Source of the DNA: Bacteroidales bacterium
GTDB taxonomy: Bacteria; Bacteroidota; Bacteroidia; Bacteroidales; UBA10428
Length of the DNA stretch: 53,021 bases
Assembly (NCBI GenBank): GCA_016935615.1
Contig: JAFGQO010000011.1
Location: forward strand, 1-53,021
Direction: 5' to 3'
A model generated the notes under the pieces. It was not told the origin of the DNA and made no database searches. It saw nothing but the letters and a program-made list of their open reading frames with translations. Below are positions 27,073 to 37,300 of the stretch, in pieces; within the stretch, counting starts at the first letter, position 1; each line of letters opens with the position of its first letter. Both the position numbers and the translations under genes were made by a program.

Positions 27073-28089
27073 TTATTTTTTTTGAAGGACTTCCTTGATC
27101 TTCGCTTCAATTTCTTCAGCCAGTTCAGGATTATCAGCGAGCAATGCTTTTACTGCATCACGTCCCTGTCCCAAACGTGTCTCCCCGTAGCTGAACCAGG
27201 AACCTGATTTTTTCAGTATTTCCTGCTCAACGCCAAGATCGACCAATTCGCCTGTTCTTGATATGCCCTCGCCAAACATGATATCAAATTCAGCTTTTTT
27301 AAATGGAGGGGCGAGCTTGTTCTTAACGATTTTAACCCGCACATGGTTTCCGAGAGTTTCATCACCTTCTTTTAGCTGGCTGATTCGTCTGATATCTATG
27401 CGGGTACTTGCATAGAATTTTAATGCATTTCCCCCGGTGGTCGTTTCAGGATTACCGAACATGATCCCGATTTTTTCACGCAATTGATTGATGAATACAC
27501 AGCAGGTATTTGTTTTGTTGATATTGGCAGTGAGTTTCCGGAGTGCCTGTGACATCAATCTTGCCTGTAATCCCATTCTTGAATCTCCCATTTCACCTTC
27601 GATTTCTGCTTTTGGAGTTAATGCGGCAACTGAGTCGATCACAACAATGTCTATGGCTCCGGAACGGATCAGATGGTCAGCGATTTCAAGAGCCTGTTCT
27701 CCGTTATCCGGTTGAGAAATAAGAAGGTTTTCAATGTCAACGCCCAACTTTTGAGCATAAAAGCGGTCAAAAGCATGTTCTGCATCAATAAATGCAGCAA
27801 TACCACCTGTCTTCTGAGCTTCTGCAATAGCATGCAAGGCCAGTGTTGTTTTTCCTGATGATTCCGGTCCGTATATTTCAACAATTCTGCCTCTTGGATA
27901 TCCTCCAATACCCAAAGCTACATCAAGAGCAATAGAACCGCTTGGAATAGACCCGACATCAACAATTGCATGATCACCCATTTTCATTATGGTTCCTTTG
28001 CCAAAGTCTTTTTCAATTTTTCCCAGGGTAAGTTCAAGGGCTTTTAACTTTTCGCTGCGGATATCATTTGCAGATTGTTCTTTTGCCAT
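27073..28089 (-). CDS. recA: Recombinase RecA
   Basis: Forms filaments on single-stranded DNA, drives strand exchange and triggers LexA-type autocleavage where present. The 338 residues contain Walker [10 protein letters not shown] (74-82), the catalytic Glu region [10 protein letters not shown], Walker [20 protein letters not shown], loop L2 GNALKFYAS and [22 protein letters not shown]. The C-terminus is short with a modest acid tail ([19 protein letters not shown]). Leftward, 143 bp downstream of bcp, probably with its own promoter. No LexA box was recognised upstream. Confidence 0.98.
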   Translation of the reverse strand: MAKEQSANDIRSEKLKALELTLGKIEKDFGKGTIMKMGDHAIVDVGSIPSGSIALDVALGIGGYPRGRIVEIYGPESSGKTTLALHAIAEAQKTGGIAAFIDAEHAFDRFYAQKLGVDIENLLISQPDNGEQALEIADHLIRSGAIDIVVIDSVAALTPKAEIEGEMGDSRMGLQARLMSQALRKLTANINKTNTCCVFINQLREKIGIMFGNPETTTGGNALKFYASTRIDIRRISQLKEGDETLGNHVRVKIVKNKLAPPFKKAEFDIMFGEGISRTGELVDLGVEQEILKKSGSWFSYGETRLGQGRDAVKALLADNPELAEEIEAKIKEVLQKK

Positions 28090-28232
28090 TGTTTAGATTT
28101 TTAATGTATTGAGTGCATAAAATGATTAAATTATAATCAAATAGTAAGCGTATAAATTAAGCATTTTAAAAACAATCAACAAGAAAAAATGCAAAGGAAA
28201 TGCAAAATAGTTGGAAAATCTTATGATGTATT

Positions 28233-28691
28233 TTATAATTCACTGAGAATCTGCTGTGTATGATTTTTTGTGTCTACCCTGGTAAAAACATGTTCGATCC
28301 GTCCGTTTTCATCGATAATATAAGTGGTTCTTAACACACCTTCATATTCTTTTCCGTACATTTTTTTCATTCCCCAGGCACCATAAGCTTTTAGTATGGT
28401 TTTATCCGTATCTGCAATGAGATTGAACTTAAGCCCGTTTATGCTAATAAATTTTGCATGAGATTGTTCATTGTCCGGACTCACCCCAATAATTTCAAAT
28501 CCTTTTTTAATAAACTCATCATAATTTTCATTCAAATTGCACGCTTCCGCAGTGCAGCCGGGAGTATTGTCTTTGGGATAAAAATAAAGTATAATTTTTT
28601 TCCCTTTAAAATCGGATAAACTTATGGTATTGCCGTTCTGATTTTTTCCGCTAAAATCAGGGGCTTCAACACCTTTTTTCAAATAATTCAT
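28233..28691 (-). CDS. bcp: Thioredoxin-dependent thiol peroxidase (BCP/PrxQ)
   Basis: Reduces hydrogen peroxide and alkyl hydroperoxides using a peroxidatic cysteine recycled by thioredoxin. The 152-residue thioredoxin-fold protein has FYPKDNTPGCTAEAC with peroxidatic Cys46 and, five residues on, resolving Cys51, the atypical two-cysteine pattern of the BCP/PrxQ class. GVSPDNEQSHAKF follows as expected. Cytoplasmic, no signal. It sits 79 bp downstream of mnmD on the same strand. Confidence 0.95.
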   Translation of the reverse strand: MNYLKKGVEAPDFSGKNQNGNTISLSDFKGKKIILYFYPKDNTPGCTAEACNLNENYDEFIKKGFEIIGVSPDNEQSHAKFISINGLKFNLIADTDKTILKAYGAWGMKKMYGKEYEGVLRTTYIIDENGRIEHVFTRVDTKNHTQQILSEL

Positions 28692-28770
28692 ATACCAATT
28701 TTAATTTGTTATTATTATATCGTTTGTAACGATTTACTCAATAAACAGACAATTCAGATATAGGTTCAAA

Positions 28771-29433
28771 TTACTGTTTAATAGCCCTTATGATTTCCCT
28801 TTTTCCGGGAGGTCCCGGTAAACGTTCAACCTTAAATCCGGCTTTTTGAAGATTTCTTCTCACTTCTCCCCTGGCACTGTATGTTACCAGGATACCATGA
28901 GCATTCGCTACATTGAATATCTTTTTAAAGATCTCCTCTGTCCAGAGTTCAGGTTGTACTTTTGGGGCAAAAGCATCATAATAGAAGAGGTCATAGTTTG
29001 AGTGAAATGCGTGGTTGTTCATATCAGCTTTCATCTTCTTTAAAAGAAAGTTGGAAGATAGTTGTATTTTTTCTTCCCATGGCAATCTGTGCATATTCCT
29101 GAAAACCATTGTCTGTTCCTTCGTAAGATTCAGGTATCCCTGATAATTCAGTGTTTCAATCAAATTCCATTTTAACGGGTACAATTCCAGGGCGTGAAAT
29201 TCGATTGAGCTATATTTATCAGCTTCAAGATAAGTGAGCATTGCATTCAATCCGGTCCCAAATCCCATTTCAAAGATGCTGATGGTTTTTTTCTTTAAAG
29301 CCATTAATCCCGTTTTGATAAATACATGCATGGATTCCTGCACTGCACCATACGAACTATGATAATGTTCATTCAGATCTTTCATATAAAGAGTAGCAGA
29401 GCCATCTCCGGTAATTTTCAATTCACTCTTCAT
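28771..29433 (-). CDS. mnmD: tRNA mnm5s2U34 methyltransferase MnmD (MnmC1-like)
   Basis: Uses SAM to methylate nm5s2U to mnm5s2U at the wobble position of tRNAs. About 220 residues, corresponding to the methyltransferase half of MnmC without the FAD oxidase half. Motif I FEMGFGTGLNAMLTYL and the DAFAPKVQPELWT catalytic segment identify the family. The ATG at 29433 (MKSELKITGDGSATLYM) was chosen; a longer frame starts at 29499 but would run through the start region of the divergent dinB. The two genes' possible ATGs overlap in one CATG. Confidence 0.9.
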   Translation of the reverse strand: MKSELKITGDGSATLYMKDLNEHYHSSYGAVQESMHVFIKTGLMALKKKTISIFEMGFGTGLNAMLTYLEADKYSSIEFHALELYPLKWNLIETLNYQGYLNLTKEQTMVFRNMHRLPWEEKIQLSSNFLLKKMKADMNNHAFHSNYDLFYYDAFAPKVQPELWTEEIFKKIFNVANAHGILVTYSARGEVRRNLQKAGFKVERLPGPPGKREIIRAIKQ

Positions 29434-29482
29434 GGAAATATTTTTGATAATCGGTAAGTTAGCAAAATTATACAGAGAGCAT

Positions 29483-30547
29483 TTGAATCGCAAGATCATT
29501 CATATTGATATGGATGCCTTCTATGCATCAATTGAACAACGCGACAACCCGGAATTCAGAGGTAAACCGGTTGCAGTGGGAGGCGAGCGTGCAAGGGGTG
29601 TTGTGGCTGTAGCAAGTTATGAAGCAAGAAAATATGGTGTTCATTCGGCTATGCCATCTGCAACTGCAAAAATGAAATGTCCGGAAATTGTTTTTGTAAA
29701 ACCCCGATTCCAGGTTTACAAACAGGTTTCTTCAGAGATCAGGGAAATATTTTTACTGTATACTGATCTTGTTGAACCTCTTTCACTTGATGAAGCTTTT
29801 CTTGATGTGACCGAAAACAAAAAGAATATAAGTATTGCAACGGAAATTGCCCGTGAGATCAAGATAAAAATCAAAAAGGAAACGGATTTAACGGCATCAG
29901 CAGGAGTATCGATAAATAAATTTCTTGCCAAAATAGCTTCTGATTATAAGAAACCCGACGGGTTGTTCGTCATTAAACCACACGAAGCAGAAAGTTTTGT
30001 TGAAAAGTTACCTGTAGAGAAATTTTTTGGAATTGGTAGGGTTACTGCGGAGAAAATGCATAAACTGGGCATTTTGACCGGAAAAGATTTGAAAGCATTT
30101 CCACTTGAGAAATTAATCAGGTTGTTTGGTAAGGCTGGTAATTTTTACTATAACATTAGTCGGGCAATTGATGAACGTCCTGTTGATCCAAACCGTATTC
30201 GTAAATCTGTCGGGACTGAGCAAACGTATGATCAGGACCTGGTTAGTTTGCAGGAGATTTTGTATGAGTTAAAAAGTATCGAAAGTGAATTGATAAGGCG
30301 TATGGAAAAAAGTGGAGCCAGGGGTCGGACTTTAACTCTTAAGGTAAAATTTGAAGACTTTGAACAAATTACACGCAGCAAAAGTCAGCATGATATATAT
30401 ACCGGGGGATCCATTCATAAAGTAGCTTTAGATCTTGCACTGGCAATAGATTATAAAAACAAAGGAGTAAGATTACTGGGACTTGCACTTTCAAATTTGG
30501 ATCACTCTGAAGAATATGAAGCACAACAGTTGGAAATCAGGTTTTAA
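29483..30547 (+). CDS. dinB: DNA polymerase IV (Y-family, DinB)
   Basis: Error-prone translesion polymerase. The catalytic motifs are KIIHIDMDAFYASIEQRD at the N-terminus and SLDEAFLDVT further on; a helix-hairpin-helix (FFGIGRVTAEKMHKLG), the little-finger domain and a C-terminal clamp-binding peptide QLEIRF complete it. Starting at the TTG at 29483 gives 354 residues and the usual short N-terminus (fMNRKIIHIDMD); an in-frame ATG at 29432 would add 17 residues but collides with the mnmD start codon. Both starts remain possible. It ends 94 bp before a small lipoprotein gene on the same strand. Confidence 0.93.
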   Translation: MNRKIIHIDMDAFYASIEQRDNPEFRGKPVAVGGERARGVVAVASYEARKYGVHSAMPSATAKMKCPEIVFVKPRFQVYKQVSSEIREIFLLYTDLVEPLSLDEAFLDVTENKKNISIATEIAREIKIKIKKETDLTASAGVSINKFLAKIASDYKKPDGLFVIKPHEAESFVEKLPVEKFFGIGRVTAEKMHKLGILTGKDLKAFPLEKLIRLFGKAGNFYYNISRAIDERPVDPNRIRKSVGTEQTYDQDLVSLQEILYELKSIESELIRRMEKSGARGRTLTLKVKFEDFEQITRSKSQHDIYTGGSIHKVALDLALAIDYKNKGVRLLGLALSNLDHSEEYEAQQLEIRF

Positions 30548-30641
30548 ACTCAAAACCAGGAAACTCTGATAAATAACTTTCCTCGGTAAAATTGCATGTT
30601 TTTTTGTAATTTAGAGATGCAAACTACAAACCCAAATCAAT

Positions 30642-31160
30642 ATGCGACACGTTATTTTTTATTTCCTGGCTTCAATACTATTCGTTTCCTGCATTGAATA
30701 TCCCTTTAAAAAGGCTCCAAAAAAAATTGAAATTGCTCCTAAAATTGTCGGATCCTGGAATCTGCTTTCTTTAAAAGGAGAAGATTCCAAAGGGCGTTTT
30801 CAATATCCTTTTGACAGAAAGGTGAAAGGTTTTGCATATTTTGATAATGAAAATAATTTTTCAATTCAGTATTACGATGCAACCCGTCCAAAAATGCGTT
30901 TTAATGACCCTTTTTTTTGTAGTGATTCTGAAATTCGTATAGCTTTTTTATCAGGGTGTGCACTTTTCGGTAAATACAAGCTATTCAGAGATACTATTGA
31001 GATTCAGATATCTTCTGCTTTAAATCCAAATCTATCAGAGAGTTACGAAAAAAGATATTATAAAATTCTGGGCGATACCATGTTGATGATTACTCCTGGT
31101 AAAAATATAAATGGTGTTTTTCTTAAGGAACATTCACTCTGGTTAAAATACGGTCGGTAG
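30642..31160 (+). CDS. Small lipoprotein, lipocalin-like
   Basis: A 172-residue protein with a lipoprotein signal (LFVSC, lipidated Cys17). The mature part begins with a charged linker, then VGSWNLLSLKGEDSKGR, a motif with the G-x-W of lipocalin-like beta-barrels, and alternating strands to the C-terminus (FLKEHSLWLKYGR). A small ligand-binding barrel at the outer membrane is plausible but not shown. It ends 11 bp before the convergent regulator gene; an upstream poly-T stretch at about 30600 carries no clear promoter. Confidence 0.7.
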   Translation: MRHVIFYFLASILFVSCIEYPFKKAPKKIEIAPKIVGSWNLLSLKGEDSKGRFQYPFDRKVKGFAYFDNENNFSIQYYDATRPKMRFNDPFFCSDSEIRIAFLSGCALFGKYKLFRDTIEIQISSALNPNLSESYEKRYYKILGDTMLMITPGKNINGVFLKEHSLWLKYGR

Positions 31161-31171
31161 AATTAATAAAA

Positions 31172-34072
31172 TCAAACATTCATGATATAATCCGTCAGAT
31201 TTTGTTCATGAGGTATCTTAAGCTTTCTGCGCAATCTGTATCGGCTGATCTCAACACTACGGATGGATATATTTTGCAGAGGTGCAATTTCTTTTGAGGA
31301 CAAATTCATTCTTAAAAATGCACACATTCGGAGATCTTTTGGAGAAAGCTCTTCATGTTTTTCGCGCAAACGCTGGAAAAAATTTTCATGAACACGATCA
31401 AAATGAGTTTCAAATATACTCCAGTTTTGTTTGTCTTCCAGTTCAATGTCTATTTTCCTGATAAGGGATTTAATTTCTGATATATCAATTCCTGATTGAT
31501 TATCAGACATTTCCATCATTTCATTCTTCAAATCAGTAAGGATCTGATTTTTATGAATAATATTCATCGTAGAATTGGCAAGCTCTTTGCTTTTGTGAAT
31601 TACTTCCGTTTGCAATTTCTCATTTCTCATTTTAATCAATTCTTTTTCAGCAAGAGCACTTTTTTGTTTCAGGCTTATCTCACGTTGTATCATTTTTCTT
31701 TTCTGTGCAATCAATTCTCTTCTTCTTTCCCTGTCAATTCTTCGTTTAATGATCAAATAACTCATCAGTGCAATCGAAAGAAATACCATTCCGGCAAGTA
31801 CGTAAAAATACCATTGTCTGTACCATGGAGGGTATATAACAAACAGAATGGAACGTGTTAACTTTTGTCCGGTCTTTGTATCAAAAAGATTTATTTTTAA
31901 GGTGTATTTTCCTTCATGTAAATTTGTTAAGATAAGCTCCTTTTGATTTGGTTGCCCTTCCCAGTGTGTTTCATTCAAATCAAAACTGAAAAGTATATTT
32001 TTTGCTGTGTTGTACAGAGGTATAGAGAATCCTATTCGGACGTTGTTGTATTTATAAGTAATTCTTTCCTTAATATTAACCGGTTCGCAATACGTATCAA
32101 ACAGAAGAGGCTGATAATTATCTTCAAACTTATGCGAAGCGAAACATTCAAGGCGGGTAATGAGAAAAGGCAAATCAAAATTGTGTTTTTGTTCCTTGCT
32201 CAGATCAATCATGGTAAATCCATCCTCAATTCCCACCAGGAGAGTGTTTTCATTCATGAATAGTATGTTTTCAAAAGCTTCAATAAACTGGTTTTCCAGG
32301 AAAGGTACTATTTGCCTGTTATACATAAAAAGGGAATCATTTAATATTTCCAGCTTTCCGAGAATACCCTCCTGAAAAACATAGATGTTATGCTCGTTCA
32401 ATTCAAACAGCTTGGTTACTTTTTCGGAACTTCCCAGGAAACTATTCCACAAGGGATTAGGAATTATACTGTCTTTTTTTTCTTCGTATTGATAGATCCC
32501 GCTTACCGTACTGATGATCATTTCATCTCTCATAAAAAATATTTCATTATTCCATAACGAAGGCAGTCCTTTTTCCATTCCATAAAAATCTACCGACTCG
32601 ATATCAAGAGTTGTTTTGTTTAGCCGGATTTTAAATAATCCTTTATATCCGTGACTTATCCAAAGATTTTCTGCTTTATCAAAAAGCATTACTCTTGATG
32701 ATTCACTAAAACCTTCAATCATTTTTTCAAAATGATAATCCTCCCCTGTTTTTTTAAGCAATCCAATGCCATTATAGGTTCCAACGACCAGGGTCTTTGA
32801 ATCCCAGGGCAAAGGCATAAACATCCAGCATCCCAGCAACAGTTTAATTTCTTCCACCCGATCTTTATGTATTGAATAAATACCTTTATGGTGGGCGCAG
32901 AGCAATTGATCTTCATCCTTCCAGAAACCCCAAATCTGTCCTTTCAGGCTATTTAGCAGTTCAACATTATCTTGTGTGTGAATTGAGGTTTTGAATACTC
33001 CCTGATTTGTTCCCAGGTAGATATTATTTTCCCATATAGCCGAACAGTATCCTGAGCCATAACTTCCATTACGTCCGATGTATTGAACATTTGAATTCAG
33101 TTCAATGAAATCAATGCCATTGTCTAATCCCAGCCAGAGGTTTTTTTCTTTGTCTATCATGGAGGAGAGAATGGTATTGTTTTGAAGTCCGCTGTTTCTG
33201 TCAATCACTTTTAGGATATTTCCTGTTTTATCTGCAATGATCAATCCTTTTTGAATTGTGCCGATATACAGCAGATCGTTACCTTCTGTAAGACAATAGA
33301 AATCGTTTTTCTTCAGGTAGTTGTTTAATTCCGAATCCCAGGCCATGAATTCCTTATCATCCCAAATAAAAATGCCCTTCTGCTGCGTAAATAAAAGCCA
33401 TTCACCATGCTCTCCGGCAATGATTTCCCAGATTTCCAGTCCCTCAGGGATTTCAATGTTATCAAGAGCAATGAATTCCAGGTTTTTGATTTCGAGCAAT
33501 CCTGCCAATTTATCCTGTACAATAATTTTGTCTTTAACCAGGAATGAAAAGGCCAGTCTGTTATCAGATTTGTATGTACTTACAAGATTTTCATTTTCAT
33601 CAAAAATGAAAACATAAGAATAGGATTGGAAATACATTTTTTTACCGTAAGTGTGAATTTTCCAGATATCGGCAAACTGACGTTCTTTCCGGGGGATCTT
33701 AAAAACCCAGGAAGTATATTTATATTCTCCCAATGAATCTCTTTCAATTGTACCGATTTCATTGAAAGCACCAACAAGCAATTTATTTTCAGCATTAAAT
33801 TTCAAGCTGCGAACAACTGAGTTGTTTGGTACAGGGACATTTACCCAGTTGGTTCCATCATAGATTAATACTCCGTTGTTGTTTGCAAAATACATCACAC
33901 CCAAAGCATCCTGCTCAATGGCCCAGTTCTGATTGCCTGCTATGTATTCTTCTTTAAGATGGTTTTTGATATTTGGTACCCCGATAATTGAAGCAAAAAC
34001 CTCATGAAGAGAGATCCAGGCAATGATAATGATCAGGATATATTTTATTCGGTCTACCGGCATCAAATTCAA
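31172..34072 (-). CDS. Transmembrane propeller/triple-Y regulator with LuxR-type HTH
   Basis: A 966-residue one-component sensor. An N-terminal signal/anchor leads to a periplasmic beta-propeller of Reg_prop-type repeats (for example NTILSSMIDKEKNLWLGLDN), a Y_Y_Y-type beta-sandwich (about 670-745), one membrane helix (754-775), a charged coiled coil (776-860) and a C-terminal LuxR/GerE-type helix-turn-helix (about 908-966, LSSKEIAPLQNISIRSVEIS). There is no kinase, ATPase or receiver domain, so it differs from hybrid two-component systems. It is divergent from susC across a 292-bp spacer and very probably controls that locus in response to a glycan fragment. Confidence 0.88.
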   Translation of the reverse strand: MNLMPVDRIKYILIIIIAWISLHEVFASIIGVPNIKNHLKEEYIAGNQNWAIEQDALGVMYFANNNGVLIYDGTNWVNVPVPNNSVVRSLKFNAENKLLVGAFNEIGTIERDSLGEYKYTSWVFKIPRKERQFADIWKIHTYGKKMYFQSYSYVFIFDENENLVSTYKSDNRLAFSFLVKDKIIVQDKLAGLLEIKNLEFIALDNIEIPEGLEIWEIIAGEHGEWLLFTQQKGIFIWDDKEFMAWDSELNNYLKKNDFYCLTEGNDLLYIGTIQKGLIIADKTGNILKVIDRNSGLQNNTILSSMIDKEKNLWLGLDNGIDFIELNSNVQYIGRNGSYGSGYCSAIWENNIYLGTNQGVFKTSIHTQDNVELLNSLKGQIWGFWKDEDQLLCAHHKGIYSIHKDRVEEIKLLLGCWMFMPLPWDSKTLVVGTYNGIGLLKKTGEDYHFEKMIEGFSESSRVMLFDKAENLWISHGYKGLFKIRLNKTTLDIESVDFYGMEKGLPSLWNNEIFFMRDEMIISTVSGIYQYEEKKDSIIPNPLWNSFLGSSEKVTKLFELNEHNIYVFQEGILGKLEILNDSLFMYNRQIVPFLENQFIEAFENILFMNENTLLVGIEDGFTMIDLSKEQKHNFDLPFLITRLECFASHKFEDNYQPLLFDTYCEPVNIKERITYKYNNVRIGFSIPLYNTAKNILFSFDLNETHWEGQPNQKELILTNLHEGKYTLKINLFDTKTGQKLTRSILFVIYPPWYRQWYFYVLAGMVFLSIALMSYLIIKRRIDRERRRELIAQKRKMIQREISLKQKSALAEKELIKMRNEKLQTEVIHKSKELANSTMNIIHKNQILTDLKNEMMEMSDNQSGIDISEIKSLIRKIDIELEDKQNWSIFETHFDRVHENFFQRLREKHEELSPKDLRMCAFLRMNLSSKEIAPLQNISIRSVEISRYRLRRKLKIPHEQNLTDYIMNV

Positions 34073-34149
34073 CAGATCAGTTTCATAATGTTTGATAAAT
34101 TTAGTAACTTAATAGTATGATATGATATAATCATTAGAAAAGAATGATG

Positions 34150-34164
34150 TGTGAAGTGTTCACA
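34150..34164. promoter_or_regulatory. Candidate operator dyad between regulator and susC
   Basis: TGTGAAGTGTTCACA is a perfect 6-bp dyad around a 3-bp centre, about 78 bp from the regulator start and 200 bp from susC. It overlaps a minus-strand -7-like box (TACTTTTG, 34170-34163), so a protein bound here could control the regulator's own gene. No evidence links it to the LuxR-type domain beyond position and symmetry. Confidence 0.4.
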
Positions 34165-34274
34165 AAAGTATGAAATACAAATTTATTTATTCTATTGAAT
34201 AAAAGCTTCTTAAAAACTTCTAATTGTTTTGTTGTTGTGTATTTGTATAGGTACTAAAATACTTATGTTGATGT

Positions 34275-34305
34275 TTTGATGAGGTGTTTTTATTGTATAG
34301 ATTTA
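34275..34305 (+). promoter_or_regulatory. Possible promoter of the SusC operon
   Basis: TTTG (34275-34278), a 19-bp spacer and TAGATTTA (34298-34305; one mismatch to TAnnTTTG) match the Bacteroidota -33/-7 pattern. Transcription would start near 34311, giving a 5' leader of about 54 nt before the susC ATG at 34365. Confidence 0.4.
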
Positions 34306-34364
34306 TTTTCATACGTACATTGCAATCCCCTCATCATTAGTAATATCTGGTAAAATAATTTATT

Positions 34365-37300
34365 ATGAAAAGGATACTGTTCTTTATAACGGCAATGATG
34401 TTAGCGGGCCAAATAATCGGGCAGCAGACCGTGGAAGGGACAATACTATCAGAGGCAGATGGAACATCTCTGCCTGGTGTCAATGTTTACAATAAATCCA
34501 CAACGCAGGGGACGGTGACAGATTTGGATGGACATTATTCAATTGTCGCTTCTGTGGGCGATAGCTTGTTCTTTACATTCGTGGGCATGGAGGAAAAGAA
34601 ACTGGTATTTAACGGGGAAAGCCTGCTGAATATTTCGTTGAAAACTCTGTCAATAGAATTGGATGAGCTTGTATTAATTGGCTACGGGTACCAGAAAAAA
34701 AGTGTCGTGACAGGAGCCATTGCATCTGTAAAGAGTGAGGATATAGAGAAGACATCCAATCTGCGTGTTGAGAATGCATTGCAGGGAAAAGTTGCCGGTG
34801 TGCAGGTTACTTCCTCATCAGGTCAGCCCGGAGAACCTTTAACGGTTAGGGTAAGGGGAACCGGAACCACCGGAAATCCTGATCCTTTATATATTGTTGA
34901 TGGATTTCAAACAGGTAGTATTGATTATTTGAATCCTTCTGACATTGAATCAATAGAAATTCTGAAAGATGCAGCATCTGCAAGCATTTACGGAGCAAGA
35001 GGCGCAAACGGAGTAGTTCTGATCCGGACTAAAAGCGGGCAGAAAGGGAAAATGCAGGTTACCTACAATATGTACTATGGCATTCAAAACCCGATAAAGA
35101 AACTGGATCTGTTAAATGCCAAGGAATATGGAATATTAATGAATGAGGCAGCCAACAATGCAGGAAGACCAAGAATATTTGATGATCCGGATTCACTGGG
35201 TGTGGGAACCGACTGGCAGGAGGAAATATTTTACAGGAATGCTCCTATCCGGGAGCATTCGTTGACTGTTTCAGGTGGCAGTGATCAGGCTACCTATTCA
35301 TCTTCTTTTTCTTATTTTAACCAGGATGGTATTGTTGGTGAGGACAAATCAAATTTTGAACGTTATTCTTTTCGATTGAATACTGATCAGGGTTTGGGAC
35401 GGTTTTCCTATGGTGCCCGGATCTATTACTCCCAAATCAGGAAAAGAGGGATTGAACCAAATCTTGAATTCGGGCAGCCTCTTTCCAGTGCTCTGAATAT
35501 TGATCCCGTAACACCTGTTAAGAATGAAGATGGCACCTGGGGCGAATCTCCATATATTGCCCAGGAGGTAGTAAATCCTGCAGCACAATTGGATATCATT
35601 CACGGGAAGTATAAGATTGATAAAATGATTGGCAATATCTATGGTGAACTGGAGGTATTTAAAAATTTCAAGGTCAAATCGAATCTCGGGGTGGATTATG
35701 CTTACGATGTGAACGATAATTACCAGCCTGCATACCGGTTAAATTCTTCCGTCAGGAATGAAATAAGCAGCGTCGGGAAAACAATGAACAGGTATTATAC
35801 ATGGAATTGGGAAAACATTATTTCTTACTTCAAAAGCTTTAACGAACATACTGTTACCGCATTGGCAGGCATGAGTATAATGGAACATAAAGGAGAAAAT
35901 CTCAGTGGCAGCAAAGAAGGATTGCTAACCAACAACCCTGATCAGGCATACATCGATATGGCAAAAAATCCTGATTCTGAAAGAGCCGGAGGCGGTGCCT
36001 GGCATTCAGCGCTGATGTCGTATTTTGGTCAGGTACATTATTCCTTTGCCAATACATATTTATTTACAGGAACTTTAAGACTCGATGGTTCATCAAAGTT
36101 TGGATCCGAAAATCGTTATGCATTGTTCCCTTCTGTTTCAGTGGGGTGGGTGCTGAGCGAAGAGGATTTTTTCTTTCCATCGGCAGAGTTTGTCAATTTT
36201 ACAAAACTGAGAGTGAGCTGGGGTCAAAATGGCAACCAGGAAATCGGCGATTACAAATACACTTCCTTAATTGTATCAAACAGCAATTACTATTGGGGTG
36301 AGCCGTCAGTACTGGTCAACGGGGCCCAACCGGCAAACATTGATAATCCTGAGATCAAATGGGAGACTTCAGAACAAATCAATGCAGGGATGGATTTTCG
36401 TTTTTTTAAGAATAAACTCAGCTTCACATTCGACTGGTACAACAAGAAAACAAAAGGGCTACTCGTTGAGGCTCCTATTCCGGGGTATATTGGAAATTAT
36501 CCTCCTACAGTAAATGCCGGCGATGTAGTAAACAGGGGTGTTGAACTGGAACTGGGGTATAAGAATCATACAGGCGATTTCAATTACAGCATCAGCTACA
36601 ATATGTCATACAACAAAAACGAAGTTACTTATATCGGCAATGCCGAAGGGATCATACATGGTGCAGGAGTAGGAACTACCATGACTGATGTTTGCAGGGC
36701 AGAGGAAGGATACCCGATAGCGTATTTCTGGGGATATGAGGTTGAAGGAGTGTTTCAGAACTATGAAGAGATCAACGCTTACAATATAGACGGGACTCTG
36801 ATACAACCGCTTGCCCGGCCGGGTGATTTCAAGTTCAAAGACAATAACGGAGACGGACAGATAACGGATGAAGACCGGGTAATGATCGGCAATCCGAATC
36901 CTGATGTTTTCATAGGCCTTAATCTTGGGGCAGAGTACAAACGATTTGATCTGAACCTGTTTTTTCAGGGAGCTTTCGGGCATCAATTGTTTTATGGGGT
37001 AAGAAGAAATGACCTGAATATGGCAAATTATGATTCGGAAATGTGGAACCGGTGGCTTGGAGAAGGATCAACCAATGATTATCCCAGGGTGACTTTAAAT
37101 GATCAGAACGGCAACCTGTCAAAACCCTCTGATTATTATGTATATGATGCATCTTACTTAAGACTGAAAAATATCCAGTTGGGGTATAGTTTTCCAATTC
37201 AGTTCGGAAAGGTGCTTATTGTAAAAAAAGCCAGGATCTGGCTTGCAGCTCAGAATATACTGACATTCACCAAATACAAAGGGTTTGATCCGGAAGTGGG

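Noticed and set aside
31172-34072. Hybrid two-component histidine kinase
   Set aside because: No HisKA, ATPase or receiver domain after the membrane helix; the chain goes from coiled coil straight to HTH.
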